From positions 52,501 to 116,500 of the forward strand of contig CAJNDS010000025.1 of NCBI GenBank assembly GCA_905221605.1: 64,000 nt of DNA. Reading direction: 5' to 3'. The translations under genes and the position numbers were made by a program. This document shows positions 51,078 through 62,800 of this stretch, piece after piece (position 1 is the first letter of the stretch; the number at the start of each line of letters is the position of its first letter). Source of the DNA: Symbiodinium natans. Its lineage: Eukaryota > Sar > Dinophyceae > Suessiales > Symbiodiniaceae. The notes under the pieces were generated by a model. That model saw only the letters and a list, made by a program, of their open reading frames with translations, ran no database searches and was not told where the DNA came from.

Positions 51078-53240
51078 AACAGCTCAATCTCAGCCACGTC
51101 GCAGTCTGGCATCAACTATGTTGGGGCTTTTCCTAGACCTCCGGATCATTTGCTGCTGGTGGCGTTTTTGCAAGCGCAGATCTCATGCCAAAACGCCCGA
51201 GAGCTCCCGAAGAGATCTCTATGTCCTATCGAATGCGGAACCTCAGCATCATTCAACATCCCAAAATTTCTCCCACCATTCGCCTTAAGACAAACCCACC
51301 TTGAGTTGGCCCTGGTTGTCAGGGAAGCTGACCCAAGTCTTCCCATCCACCTGAAAGGGCAGACATGGCAGACGACTGTGGTGCAAGTGCAGGTTCTTTT
51401 TCTTGCTTGCACCCAGGGCCCAGGAGGCTTTGAATCCCCATCCGCAGGAGGCCTGCGACAGAAGCACGCCGGCATTCTGTAGCAGGATGCGCTTGTCCTT
51501 TCGAGGTGAGGGCTTCAATGAGTTACGCCACGAGCTGCACATTGATGTTTTCGACCTACTAGGCCAACCCCATGCGTGGGCTCGTCTGGCTCGTCCCATG
51601 GGGCTTAGGACGTGGGCCGATCATCGGGTGCGTGTGGCTTTCTGAAATGCGAACTGCCGCAACAACACTACCCCAACAAATCCCAACGGCCACAAACATC
51701 CTCCGAGATGTCGCCATCGTTGACGACGGTCCGGAAGAGCTCTCGCATGCAAAGAACTGAAGCTTGGCCGAGCCTCACATGTGCTCTGGACGATACGGGC
51801 ACTGGCAGCCGCATTCTAGCAACTCTGATGCCTGCACGTCGGCCTCAGATCGCTGCCAAGCTTGCCGACCCTAAACTATCCTAAACCGCTTGCCAAGAGC
51901 AGTTGTGATGTTAAACAATGTTGCCCCACATGTGCCCCTGTGCACCGAGACCTATCATCCTATGTCCTAGAGGTGTTCTCAGTGCACGGGCAGAGAGCTC
52001 CCATGCCTCCTTCGCTTCGATGGCCTCTCTCCTTCCGGGGCCTCCTGAGCTTCGGGCGCAGGGCAGTGCAGGGCGGTACAGGAAATGGGCTCTGAGGGCT
52101 CAGATGGCTCTTTTCAGGCGGCTTAATTTGCGAGAGAGTCTTGGGTTGATGCTGTTGGGGTTCGCACACAGAAGCCTACTGCTGAAAAGATGGTGCGTCT
52201 GCTTAAGCTCGTCGAGGAACTCGTTATCTGGGGCCGAGGCTTCCTTGAGCCTACAATCCCGAAAATGCCACGTGAGTCGCAGTCCTGTAAGCCTGTGAAT
52301 ACAGACCCCCATTAAAAAAAAAAAAAAAAAAAACTCAATAAAAACAAATAAGCAGATCCCAACCCCCCCCCCCCCGGCGCCAAAACCTCCATCTACACCG
52401 TAGCTCCTCTGACCGTCTGCGTAAGGAGGAGGACGAGGATGGCTCCATGGCCGACGACGAAGCAAGCCGGTGGATCAATGCGGGCGGTTAAGTGTGGGGG
52501 TAGGGTAAGGTGGTGTTTAAGGCTTGCCTGAGAGATAGACTATAGTGGTTCTTGTACCAGTTGGCTCGGGTGTAGGGTACATGGCTTCCTCATGGTTAAG
52601 TTGCAAGGCCCTCTCCAAAAGCCACGTGGTCCGGACGGTTACGAGATAGGTTCGCATCCCCCATCGATCTAAACCTCACCCCCCGCCCCCCCTCTGCCAG
52701 GAAGCCTGCGGGGCTTTGAACCTGGACCCCGGAGCTTGACAACTGCGTAAACCTGTGAGTCTACCCTTATCCATCATGTCTGCCCCGAACTTCGAAGTTT
52801 CTCATTGACCTTGATAGTGTCCATATTAGGACTCTCGGCGAAAAGGTTTTGCTAGAGCAAGACTCATTCCTGCCCAGCCAAGACAGGTTTTCCTAATAAA
52901 CGCCCAGGACACGAGGAAACTTACGGCATGCAGTCAAACAACCATTTCAGATACTGGAAGCTCCGCAAACTCGCCTGGTCTACGACGTCCTTTTCACTGT
53001 CCTCGTTGTGCGCATTGCCTTTGAGGCTGGGGATGAAGGGAAAGGACCAAGGGAATGAACGAATGGCGATTCCCGAGCTTCCTGATGCCCTTGCCTCTCA
53101 TGTGCAGGCTCGGGGCTTTTATGGCTTCAGGGGTTTCAGGATTTAGGAGTTAAGACCTGCCAGTCGCTCCTGAGGCGTCCTTCGGACAGAAGTCGCCGTT
53201 ACCTTTCAAAGCACCCCTCTAGCTACAAACCTGTACTTTT
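51078..53240. other. Right host flank, fourth part
   Basis: No gene supported. It contains an A homopolymer (about 52314-52333), a C homopolymer soon after, and tRNA-like T-arm words near 52650 and 52730 that do not complete a cloverleaf. Confidence 0.45.
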
Positions 53241-53330
53241 GGATGTTCCCCCTTATACTAAACGTCCTTAATCGGGATTATAGGGTGCTACAATCCGTAT
53301 TAAGGACTGTTAGGAAAAGGGGGAACATCC
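53241..53330. repeat. 90-bp foldback element with flanking direct repeats
   Basis: Perfect 14-bp terminal inverted repeats (GGATGTTCCCCCTT / AAGGGGGAACATCC). The centre has CCTTAAT/ATTAAGG inverted words. The element is flanked on both sides by AACCTGTACTTT, a possible target duplication. A related copy starts at 53458. Confidence 0.75.
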
Positions 53331-53457
53331 CCCAACCTGTACTTTGAAGCCTTTAGACTCCCCCCCCACACCGCCACCAAAAGAACCGAGGTGCGCATCC
53401 GCTCCAGGAGCCACACCCGAACCTCGCCGGCCTGTGCAAGAGATAGAAGGGGGGTTG

Positions 53458-53537
53458 GGATGTTCCCCCTTATACCAACAGCTCCTTAATAGGGATGATA
53501 GTAGCCCCGCCAGTATAATCCCCACGAGGACTGTTGG
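53458..53537. repeat. Related foldback element, diverged copy
   Basis: Shares GGGATGTTCCCCCTTATAC and the TCCTTAAT...GGACTGTTGGGGG pattern with the element at 53241-53330, but its right arm is eroded. Confidence 0.6.
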
Positions 53538-54480
53538 GGGGTTTAAGTTTAGGCCCGTTCAAGCAAGTAAAAACAAGAAACCCCGAACAAAACCTGAGTC
53601 GAGGTTTCGACTGACCTAGGTCACCGTCTTTGAGGCTTCAGGCTATGTTTTGACCACCTCAAACGTTTCAGGTTTAGGCTCTGTGCTCTGGGACGTTCGG
53701 GCCGGTTCTAAACACCTTTGCAATCTAAACCTTGATTTTGCAGTTGGAGGGGGGTGGGGGGCGAACTTTGGCTGAAGCCACATGCCCCCACGGGACACCT
53801 GCATGTTTCTTCTTTGTTTCAGGGCTTGAGGTTCCGCACCCCTCCAGCCCCCTGGGACCCCACAACTTCCCAAACACACCAACGAAGCCTCGAAGAAAAA
53901 AAAAAGCAGGGGACATCCGAGCCAAGGCGTCAAAAGAGCAAATAGCCGCTTAAATACGCGGAAGACACAACGACACAACTAAAATTCCTCACTGCGCCTC
54001 AGCTCTGAATCTCTGAAACAAGCCTGAGCCCTTGAACCCCTGAACCCATGTTGTTTCCAACCCTGAGCACTCCTAAACCCCAGGCTCTGCCAGAAAGTGC
54101 CCGGAGACATGCGTAATAGGCGAAACCACAATTTCTGCACAGGTCCTAGGCTATATTTATATAACCTGATAAGCCCGACAAACTGTTGCAGCCCTTAAAA
54201 TCCCCAACCCTCCCCGCCCTTCCCCTCCTCTTCTTCTTCTTCTTCTTCTTCTTCTTCTTGGGGCTTGGGGGTAACCCCTTGCTACCACGCGCCCCCCACA
54301 GTCAAGTGTCGGTGTGAGCCCGCTATCTGCCGCTGTGCGTGAGACTCGTGGTGCTGCTCGGTGACCTCCCCGTTTCCCCGTACACGACAGGGATGCGAGA
54401 CGGACAGAGGACGTCTTGTGACGCCAGACCCCCGAAACCCTGGCAACAACTCCGAACCCCTTCCTCATCTCTTGGTTCTT

Positions 54481-54683
54481 CGGTCTCTCGATCTCTCTAT
54501 CTCTCTACCTCTCTACCTCTCTACCTCTCTATCTCTCTATCTCTCTATCTCTCTATCTCTCTATCTCTCTATCTCTCTATCTCTCTATCTCTCTATCTTT
54601 CTATCTCTCTATCTCTCTATCTCTCTATCTCTCTATCTCTCTATCTCTCTATCTCTCTACCTCTCTACCTCTCTATCTCTCGC
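54481..54683. repeat. CTCTCTAT microsatellite, ~200 bp
   Basis: About 24 tandem copies of an 8-bp unit with C/T variants (CTCTCTAC). It is open in two frames and creates artificial Leu/Ser/Tyr-rich frames that are not genes. Confidence 0.95.
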
Positions 54684-56001
54684 TGTCGGAACTGAACTCC
54701 AAGGCCTGGGATGGCTCTTTGTCCCAGCACCTCGCCGCGGAGAGGCGTTTCTTTGTGTGCAAGTCTCAAGGTGTTTCAAGGGTGTTACCCTCAGTTTTGC
54801 CTGTAGGGCAAGATTAGCAAGCAGTCATTCTTTATATCCTGATCACTGGTGGTGGTCGAGAAGTAAGGGTTCGGGGCTTCAGGGAACTGATGCACTAGTG
54901 GGAAGAGTGTAGGGAGGTTTTGCAGGGTCAGGGCGAGCAAGGCTTTGCTTCCCTCACTGCCGGCTTTCCAGCCTGAACTTAGCACCCGGTTGCTGTGGAC
55001 TTGATGACCGGCCTATGGCAGAATTCCAGAAAATGCCCTTGTTCATGCTTTTCGGGAGCTTCTTCAAAAACGTGGGGAGTTTGAAGTCTGCTTCAATCTG
55101 AGCTCTCCCACATGTGTTGCAGCAGCAAGAGGTCGAGCTCAGAGACCTCTGTGCTCCCGGCCTCATAGGTTTGGAGCTGCAGCCTACACTAGTTATACTT
55201 GAAACGACATGGGGGATGGTCAAAACTTCAATGCTAACTTCACGTGCCAAAGCAGGTGGCGCGAGGACTTGCGCACGTGTCTGCCCATGAAGGCATGAGT
55301 GTTGCTAGCTGCGCGCCGGATCAAAGATCCGCGTGCCAGTGCTGGGAGAGGCGATCATGCCTGGGGGGTCAATGTATGAATTGCTGGCAACACCGGGAGA
55401 ACTTCTCCATCTCTAGTGACCTTACCGCATGCCCTCAGCACCTCGCCGCCCTCGCCACCTAGTCAGACCACACTCAACTTCAAAGCACCACCGTCTCAAC
55501 TTAAGCAACGCCCGCAGGCCTTCGTCCCTAACTGCCCTCGTCCTTGGGTCCTTGGATCCCGGGCTGCCAGCGCAGCAAGGCGAATGAGCCGCACCGCCTC
55601 GCAGAATTCACACACACCGCCATGTAGCCAAAAACCCTGCACTTTGCCACGTCTGGCCTCTGGGTGCTTACTTCTGGACAATGCGCTGCTTTTGGCCCGT
55701 CACTGCTTGCTGAACCGGGTGGGGCGCAAAGCGGCTTACCAAACTTGCAGACTTCGGATCTCGCCGGGGGCAAAGAGTACCCCGCCTTCACGTATGCAGC
55801 ATCCCAAAAGGAGACCACACCTCCCTGCATCATCCTTAGATACTTTATTCCCATGTCCTTTCAGGTTCGGCTCCCAGTACCTAAACCTCAACATCCCCAC
55901 AAGGTCACAGAAGTATGCGCCTTCCCCATACGGCGGTCGGAGAGCCGAACTGGTGGCTCGGCCTCGTCGCGTAGGTAGGCCCTGTCAGCCAGGAGCTCAA
56001 C

Positions 56002-56295
56002 AAGATCGGGCGAAGGATGCAGATCATCAGGTGCTGTTGTAACATGTGGGCCTTAGCTACAGTACTGTACTTGACCTACAGCGATGCCATCCTGATCCAT
56101 GCGGATCCGTTCTCTTCATCTCGTGTGTTCGGATTCCAAAGGTCAGCCATGATGGGCCCCGCTATTTTCCAGAAGTGTCTTAAGCTGTCTTACGTAAGCA
56201 TACCAGATCACAGGATCAAGAATCAGCCAGTGAAAGTTTGTTTGTTTGACGATAGAGTAACGGTTCGAGCACAACATGTGATGAGTTGCGAGTAG
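56002..56295 (+). CDS. Candidate host exon, about 95 codons
   Basis: An open frame with protein-like composition (ELNKIGRRMQIIR at the start; KCLKLSYVSIPDHRIKNQPV and VCLFDDRVTV towards the end) running to TAG at 56295. The first 15 codons could instead be an exon ending at AG/GTGCTG. No family is recognised. Confidence 0.28.
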   Translation, partial: KIGRRMQIIRCCCNMWALATVLYLTYSDAILIHADPFSSSRVFGFQRSAMMGPAIFQKCLKLSYVSIPDHRIKNQPVKVCLFDDRVTVRAQHVMSCE

Positions 56296-57436
56296 TCAGA
56301 CTAGTCATGTCTTGCTGCCTTGATGGGCAATCTGCCGCAAGCGCACCTGAAGTCTTAAACGTAGCGGCTCAAGGTGGCGATTGGTGATGAACATGACTAG
56401 CTGACTAGCAGCAGCTAAGGGGCACGGGCTCAACTGTATCTCCCTTTTGCAAGAGAAGGGCCTGAGGCCCACGATCAGGTCCAGGAGATGGGCCTCAAAG
56501 CGGGAAGCAGGAAAGTGAAAGGGTACGTTGCGCAGCTTGCGGTCAGAACAGGGTTGGCTTCTGATACCAAGGCCAATCTCAGCTGTGGCAGTGCCTTGTG
56601 CGCTCCGAGTAACAGAAGGTTCACGTGTTGCTGAAAGCAGGCATTGCTGGCTGCTCTGCGAAGTTGACTGCCTGCCTGACTGGGTCCTATGCACTTCCAA
56701 AAGTGGAAACGTCTCAAAAGCTGAGATTTCAAGCAAGCGTGTGTGTGTGAGAGAGAGAGGGTGATAGCTTTCAGTCTGCGAATTTCATCTCTCACTATAT
56801 GGTTGACTGTGCTCCTCCGTCCTTTCCATTCTAGGAGTTGACTGCCATTCACCCAACGTCCCTTATGCCTATCAATGTTTCAAGAGCGAGGGAGAGGGGG
56901 GAGGAAGGGGGGGGGGGCGTGGGGGGCAGCCATTGGGTAACTTAAGACCCCAGCTAAACCAGCTTCGGAACCCAGGCTCGCTTGCCCAAATCCCACAGAA
57001 GCCTGGGCCATAAAGCCAAAGAGACCCAAGTTTCCCCTCTGCAAAGCATGGTCCCAACATCTTGGGTCTTGAATCTCTTTCGCATCCTGAAGTCCTTGAA
57101 TAGAGGTCTTGTATACAATGCACTAACTCTCAGCTCCCGAAACAAACCCCCAATCCGCATCCTCCCCCAATGCCCCGCACGGATCGAAAGCTTGGGGTGC
57201 TGGCCGGGAAGGTGACGGACTCTGCCTCGGCTCTCTTAAGATACTCTTGGGTTTAGGGACGCCGTGGCTGCTGAGGAATTGGGCTGTGAGGGTTTGTTAA
57301 GTTGAGTCCTGTAAGCTTTGCTTGTTTTCTGATCTTTTGGGGGATGCCACCAGGGAGGGCCTCCAAACGGAATCGATAGCTGGTGGTGGCAAGCCGCTGC
57401 CTTCAAGTTAAAGCCCTGAGCCCTTCAGCCCCAAAT

Positions 57437-57522
57437 GGGGGCTTACGCAAATAAGGGACCCCTAATTTCGACCCCAAATGATAGGACTCCCCAATTAGGG
57501 TACCCCGAATTTCGGAAACCGC
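57437..57522. repeat. Foldback-type dispersed repeat, copy 2
   Basis: Second copy of the 50533-50629 repeat, shorter by about 10 bp. It retains TTACGCAAATAAGG and GGTACCCCGAATTTCGGAAA. Confidence 0.55.
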
Positions 57523-59129
57523 CAAATCTGCCCAGCGACCGCCAACTGGCGCGCTTCCTCGGAGTCCAAGGCCGAAAGCTTTGGCGCTGCATCCTTGTTT
57601 TAGGGTTTAGGGTTCAGGAAGTTCAGGGTTTAGGGCTGCATGAAAAGGAACATTGTGAATTCCATGGTTGACCCCTTGCAAACCTTACCGGTTGCTTGTC
57701 TTCATTCCTCGATCCTGTCTTCGGGGATGGCGCAACCTAATTTGGAGTAGGCACTCCATTCTCCCCTGCTTTTAATCTTGGGCAACTCAGGGCTTGCCTG
57801 GCTTCGACACTCACATGTGGTGAAGCCCAGCAGGTCTACACTTGCGGCGCTTCATCTGGGTTCGGGGTTTGGGTGTTGCCCGTCTCTGTGGGGTGAAACT
57901 GCACAAGACAGGCATTGGCTAGGAAGTTTCGGATTACGCGGGGAAAAGCATTGCTTGGAGGCTTTTGAGTCTGCCGGCCCAGTCAGCATGCAATCCTTTT
58001 TGTTGCTCCATCCGCTCTCTTGCGGAGGACAAGTCAGTGTCCTGCCATGTCCTGCCCACTGCTTTGAGTGGGGGTGCTCAAGCTGCGAGCCCAAAGTTCA
58101 AGGTTGTACACCCGATCAAAGAACCCGATCAAAGAAACCTGGGCGACAAAGTTTACCTGTGAAGCTAAACAGCTCACCTCAAGGCACAGCACACTCTGAC
58201 CCACATGTTCAAATCTGTTTAAGGATTGCACTGCCAGCTGAGCACTGTGATCTGCAACCCGGCACGGGCGTCAGCAGCACCAGCAGCAAAACATTCGAAG
58301 GTAGCTGCGCGCATCAGCCTTCAGCAGGCCTGCGGAGCACGCGGAGCGATCCTAAAGCCCACACTGCACCAACCCCCCTAAAGATTCCAAGCTAACAGGA
58401 ACAACCGACTTCATGCAGTTCGTAAACGACTCAGATCTTGCCAGTGTCCTGATTTAGTAGGACCTGCAAAATTACGAGACTGTACCTGAGCCTCTGAAGC
58501 CTCAGCTTGTAGAACTTCCTGGTGCAAGCCCCAAGGCTGCCTCTCTTCCGATAGAAGGACGAAACGTCCGCCACGCATTCGGCCACTGCCCGCTTGACTT
58601 GCTCGCCATCGCCTGCCTTGCAGTAAGATTTGCGACTTGCCCTTTCTGTAGCACGAGCAGTCACTAGCACTGTTCAAGGGCCAGGTAATCCCCCCCCGCC
58701 ACTTAACATCGAAATCCGGCTCCGGGGTCAGAAATTCTTGTATTCATTTGGGGGTTTCGGGTGTGGGAAATGTAACCCGAAAGCCGGCATGCGGAAGTGC
58801 TTTTATGGAATTTCGGTCTTGGAAACAGCTCAAATCCACCCTATTCCACCCTCTAGCATCTTAGGGATTTGAAGGGCTTCCCGGTCCCAAAGGGAGGGGC
58901 CGAGTTCGACCGAGACATCTTATATTTAGGAGGGGTTTGATAGTCGTATGCGGGGACTTAACAGTTGAACCCCCCCCCCCTAGTTTTGGGGGCACTGCCG
59001 GCATGCAAGGTGAACTTGCTTTGAGGAAATGGCACGGGGCCCTGACCTTAGAAGAGCCATGTAAACCCCACATGGCATGCCATCAACATAGCGAAGCACA
59101 CGAGCAAAACCATCGATATCCGAACCCTA

Positions 59130-59170
59130 AACTGCAAACCCCAACCCTAAACCCTAAAAACTAAACCCTA
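59130..59170. repeat. Short CCCTAAA array
   Basis: About four interrupted CCCTAAA units. Confidence 0.7.
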
Positions 59171-59340
59171 GTCAAGTACACTTCCGATTCAATTCCGGAG
59201 CTCAGCCCGAATGAGAGGATGGCACATGGTTGCACCTATGCACGCTTTGACTACGCCCCATGCTACCTGAGCCCTTCCTTTATACATCCCCCCCAGCCCC
59301 CCCAACAAAAAAAAAAACTAAACCCAATATGTATAAGCCC

Positions 59341-59760
59341 TCAACCCCTCGGTCGAGCTGGGCCTAAGCCGACCCCAAAGCCTTGGTGAACCCCAAGCCA
59401 CTGCACCACTGCAGAGCCTTGAAGTTGCCATCTTTGATCGCACCACGCGCGAAGAAGCCATGGCGAACGCTCTTGTACCTCTTCGTCTTGTTTTTGCCTG
59501 GCAAAGACGAGCGGTGGGATCCACTTCATTAAATACCTCCCCGTGTAAGGGCGTGGTTTGTTGTTGATGCGGGCTTACTGGTCGACTTAGGACCTAGGAA
59601 TCCTAAGAACTGCAACTGCCACTTTGAATCGCTTGAATCTCCAGCTTGAAAGCCATCCTGCGGCCCTGCCAGGCCTGGCCTGGGAAGCGCGCCTCAAGCT
59701 CGCGGAACACGTCTCCATCCGCGTCGTACATGGGCGGATCCGCGCCCTCTTTACCTGCGC
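59341..59760 (-). CDS. Candidate two-exon host gene fragment
   Basis: A minus-strand exon after CGGCGCAG reads EGADPPMYDADGDVFRELE and then FPGQAWQGRRMAFKLEIQ. A second, very basic segment after TTTGCCAG reads KNKTKRYKSVRHGFFARG, then IKDGNFKALQWCSGLG, and reaches a stop. Joining CAAA|GT...AG|GCAAAA keeps the frame. Both halves look like real protein but no family is recognised, and the splice sites are weak. Confidence 0.35.
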
Positions 59761-59833
59761 CGTGTCTAGCCGGTCTAGCCGCCGACTGCCCCACATGCAT
59801 GAAACGACCTGTTTGTTGCCCCGGTATCTTCAC

Positions 59834-62800
59834 CCCCTCTGCCCCGAATGCACGTGCTTCAGCCTGTCAGCAGCTGCCTCAGCAGCTGGGCTGCAAAAGC
59901 ACATAAAATCCGCGTGCATAGAGGTTCATCGAGGCATATGGGGTGCATGTCAAAGACAACTCCTGGCCTTTAGAAACCACGCGCGGGAGACTACTGTCGA
60001 AATCTCACTGAAAGCTGACGCTCGCACGGTCGCTTCTCCTCCCCAAAGGTTAAACGGACTTGGAACTGCTTCTAAGGGGGACATAGTGCTGGAACTGCTT
60101 GCATAAGTTTGACCCAACCGTTGTTTCTCAGCACACGCGCAGTCCCGCTGCACGCCATCAAATGCAAAATTAGCACAAGAAGCGCTACTTAGCAGCAAAG
60201 CCAACAGAAGAATAAAAGGCCTGCTTCACCGCAGGGAAAAAAGGCCCAGGGGCACCGGATTTCTCGCGCCAAGGCTACAGGATCTCCTCGCACGATGCAT
60301 CTTGCACGCCGATCGATGGAGTGCTGGGATGTGCATTGACTATCGAGAGTCAAAGAGCACCTGTCTGAACGGCCACTGGAAATTTGCTTGATGGGACTTG
60401 CACGTAGAAGGATGATAGGAGCGCAAGCCACATAGCAAAAGGAGTGGAGGTGTGGCGAGTTCGCGGGCTCGCCGAGTCCAGCGTAAGGGCAGTAAAGTGG
60501 CGCAACTTACATGCAGGGCAAGACAAGAGTGGAACTTAGTGGAACCCAAGCGCAGTTCTGGATGTCCAATGATGGAGCACATGCCAAACCTACGGGTTGG
60601 ACCCTGGAGCATACGCAGCCCAGTCCTCCTACCACTGCTTCCATGTGGAGGCTGGGATGAGGCGATGCGCCACAGATCCTGCAGGGGTCATCGTTGATGG
60701 TAGGGCTCGGGTGCGTTACTTTGTAGATCTTTAAGACACATACATTGTCTCAAGCCTTCCACTCACATGACTCACATGCTCCAAACAGGGTCAGCCCTCT
60801 ATCTTTGTCCATCACAAGAGGTTTGTAGGCCCTGGCCTGGATTTCCCATGTGATTCCTGACCCGATCGATGCCCCCATGAGCTTGTGCAGACTGCCGTCC
60901 ATGAGAAAACGCTTCTAGGACCTTGAGGAATTAACACTTGGATGTCTTTTTCATCCAAGCTCGGACTTGAGCGGAAGTCGTGTGAGTGGCCAAAGAACAG
61001 TGAGGCCGATTGGGTAAGTGTCCCCAAACAGTGTGTCAGTGTCAACACTAACTGGATTCCAACAAGCGGGGTAAGAAAGGCTAGATTGAATGCACAGCGC
61101 ACGTCTGCGTGCATTCAGTTTCAAGCTTGGGTTCGTTCGACGGCGCAGGTCAGACGACGCCTGAAATCCACCATGCATGGCATGTACACGGCAACACGCA
61201 GCATCCCGCACCTCATCCCCTCCCCCGACGCTGACATTCTGGCTCCGCAACCCCCCGGGACCCAGGGACCCACAGAGCTATCATAGCCACTAATAGCCAC
61301 TTCCATTTTTTGTGACCACATGCCTCGCTGTCAGTTCCCAACCCCACAGTGTTCTCCCTCGTTCCGGATTGCAAAGGGTCGATTGCCCAGCCCTCCCGAG
61401 TCTAATCTCGAAGTGCACTGAGAAACCCCCAAGCCCTAAGCCCTAAACGTGCAATTGGGTGCTGAGTGGCAGCTCCCAGGAGGGCACCGATCTGGCCAGG
61501 TGAAAGCCAACCCAGGCGCCGTAGCACACGCCCAGGACGCCATACCTCAGAGCATTCTTGCGAGTCCCTACATTGCTGTGGACTTCCTGGTGCTTCGAGG
61601 GCTCGCGGTTTCTGAAGGGGGGGTCCGCACTCGAGGGGATCAAAGCTTGCTTGTTTGGCCGTGGGTACCTTAGTGCCGGCCTGAACCACTCTAAGCCCAT
61701 TGCAGCCCTTCGGATGTGCATAGAGAATTTGGGCTCATTGAACCGTCAACACTCGCTTCGAGCCGTTGTAATATCTTGTAGGCAGGGAGAAGATGAGAAA
61801 CGAGCTTGACACTAGGGCACACTCGAAGCGGTGGATTGGGACAAACATAGTCTGCGTAAGCCTACCCTTGCGGAGGTCCGGGTGTGAAATACGACTGTGC
61901 AGTATCTTAGCGCGGTGATTGTCCTGCTTCCTATACTACAGGAGATACTCTTAAATGCTGGTCCCCGAGCCCGCATAGCCCGCAAGACTTTCAGACAAGC
62001 CACCGTTTGATGCCAGCTTTTCTCATGGCATCCACGACCTTCAACCTGCGCTTGGGTGAACATTCATGCAACCTGGACTGCTGAAACAGCTTTGGTATGC
62101 AAGGTCCCCCCCTTTTGTACCTGAACTGCTCTACTTTAAACTGCCTTACCTTGTACATAATTGTAGCAAGGACCCCAATTTGAGGAACGATAGGCAGGTG
62201 CCGAAACATGGGGAGGCGAGAGCACGATGCTGCGAATTCGCACATGGCAGTTGCAAGCCCAGACCAGACGCCCGGAGTGGTCCAAGGAGGCCGAACAGCA
62301 TGCTGTTGACACCGAGCGGCTCCAGAGCCAAAAATGTAAACTGCAGACCATACTCTGACCGAAGCACCGAAGCACGATTTCGATCAAAGAATGCAGCTCG
62401 GGAGGCGAAAGCCCTCTAAGCGATGGACATGATGAGGCCAGGCAACCGGGGACCACGCGAGACCGAAGCGAGAGCATGACAGCGCCGTTTCGTCCGGCAA
62501 ACCGACGTGTGCCCGCCAAATCAAGTTCTCCTACAGACCGTGTGCTGAAAAAATCTTCTTGCTTGACTCCTGCTGGACACCTGTGCATCTCCACCCGAGA
62601 CTGTGGGATGCTTTCTGCAAGCCGACATTGTTCAAGCAAAGCTCCATAATGGCTAGTGCTGAAGTTCGGGCTATTACAAGACTCAACTGTTGGATCCAGA
62701 AGTTCAGGCCTTTGGGGCGATGGCCTTGCAGAGCTGGCCCAAGGGGCGTGCTTTGCAGTCGCAACCCTGAACTCAATCAAACTCTCAAGATCTCTAGAGT

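Larger units (their letters stand above)
53538..59340. other. Right host flank, fifth part
   Basis: A CTT microsatellite (54228-54259), a large CTCTCTAT microsatellite, a dispersed repeat at 57437-57522 and a few exon-like segments (55740-55840 minus; 56000-56295 plus). No complete gene was assembled. Confidence 0.45.

Noticed and set aside
52640-52760. tRNA-like T-arm words (GGTTCGCATCCC, GGTTCAAAGCC on the minus strand)
   Set aside because: No matching acceptor stem or anticodon arm could be drawn. At most these are worn tRNA-derived repeats.
54339-54912. Leu/Ser/Tyr-repeat proteins
   Set aside because: They are translations of the CTCTCTAT microsatellite in two frames.
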